From assembly GCA_026991055.1 (NCBI GenBank), contig JALXCE010000102.1, forward strand, positions 1,595 through 7,257: a stretch of 5,663 nt of DNA, in the 5' to 3' direction. The translations under genes and the position numbers were made by a program. The notes under the pieces are model-generated. The model did not search any database. It saw nothing but the letters and a program-made list of their open reading frames with translations, and was not told the DNA's origin. Source of the stretch: Caldifarciminota bacterium (GTDB taxonomy: Bacteria > Hydrothermota > Hydrothermia > B15-G9 > WFZT01). Shown piece by piece: positions 5,607 to 5,663 of this stretch; position 1 is the first letter of the stretch, and each line of letters starts with the position of its first letter.

Positions 5607-5663
5607 TGCAAGTTGGGAGAGAAATTCAATTTTTCGCATTAAATCAGCCATTCTACCAGAAGG

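Larger units (their letters stand above)
5371..5663. other. Non-coding intergenic region upstream of the tRNA promoter
   Basis: I find no credible gene here. The stretch is rich in pyrimidine and purine runs and holds two imperfect hairpins (5453-5482 and 5545-5560) and one 16-bp dyad (5591-5606), each listed separately. Open frames across it translate to low-complexity Gly/Pro/Arg-rich or repeat-like peptides without a usable ribosome binding site. An A/T-rich patch at about 5375-5395 lies upstream of the tRNA promoter and might act as a weak UP-element, though it is far from the -35. Confidence 0.6.

Noticed and set aside
5427..5651. Minus-strand 74-residue open frame starting MADLMRKIEF
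   Set aside because: It runs through both hairpin elements and the 16-bp dyad, has no clear Shine-Dalgarno, and its middle (GPSLGEGR) is typical of translated intergenic repeats. A short peptide cannot be fully excluded.

Overview
This 5.66 kb window is almost entirely coded on the minus strand, so transcription runs from right to left. The source looks like a bacterium of uncertain phylum. A GT9 (heptosyltransferase-type) glycosyltransferase suggests a Gram-negative envelope with LPS-like glycans. Arginine is often encoded by AGA/AGG and the proteins are rich in Lys, Glu and Ile, a pattern common in thermophiles. The taxonomic inference is weak, and I do not name a lineage.

Layout in the direction of transcription: (1) 5663-5317, a non-coding stretch with a 16-bp AT-rich dyad, two pyrimidine/purine hairpins and a good sigma-70-type promoter (TTGACA, 17 nt, TAATAA). 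(2) 5316-5151, tRNA-Cys(GCA) and tRNA-Leu(TAA), 8 nt apart if the encoded CCA of tRNA-Cys is counted. (3) 5140-4877, a small DUF4321-type membrane protein starting only 10 nt after the tRNA-Leu 3' end. (4) 4880-3125, two overlapping sugar ABC-transporter permeases (MalF-like, then MalG-like), the first joined to the DUF4321 gene by an ATGA overlap. (5) 3090-2038, an extended SDR related to fatty acyl-CoA/thioester reductases, with a TATAAT box 6 nt before its ATG that may drive a leaderless transcript. (6) 2036-408, an aldehyde dehydrogenase with an unusual basic C-terminal tail, 1 nt after the SDR stop. (7) about 444 to beyond position 1, the N-terminal half of a GT9 glycosyltransferase overlapping the aldehyde dehydrogenase end.

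The spacing suggests two transcription blocks. The first is tRNA-Cys, tRNA-Leu, DUF4321 and the permease pair. The second is SDR, aldehyde dehydrogenase and glycosyltransferase, possibly with its own promoter but also within reach of read-through. The permeases need a substrate-binding protein and an ATPase that are not in the window. The SDR and aldehyde dehydrogenase plausibly act in sequence on an acyl or aldehyde substrate, but the substrate cannot be read from sequence.

I see no CRISPR array, transposase, phage gene or clearly new multi-gene system. The most interesting points are about gene expression (the tRNA-to-mRNA junction and the near-leaderless starts) and the dyads in the right-hand intergenic region.
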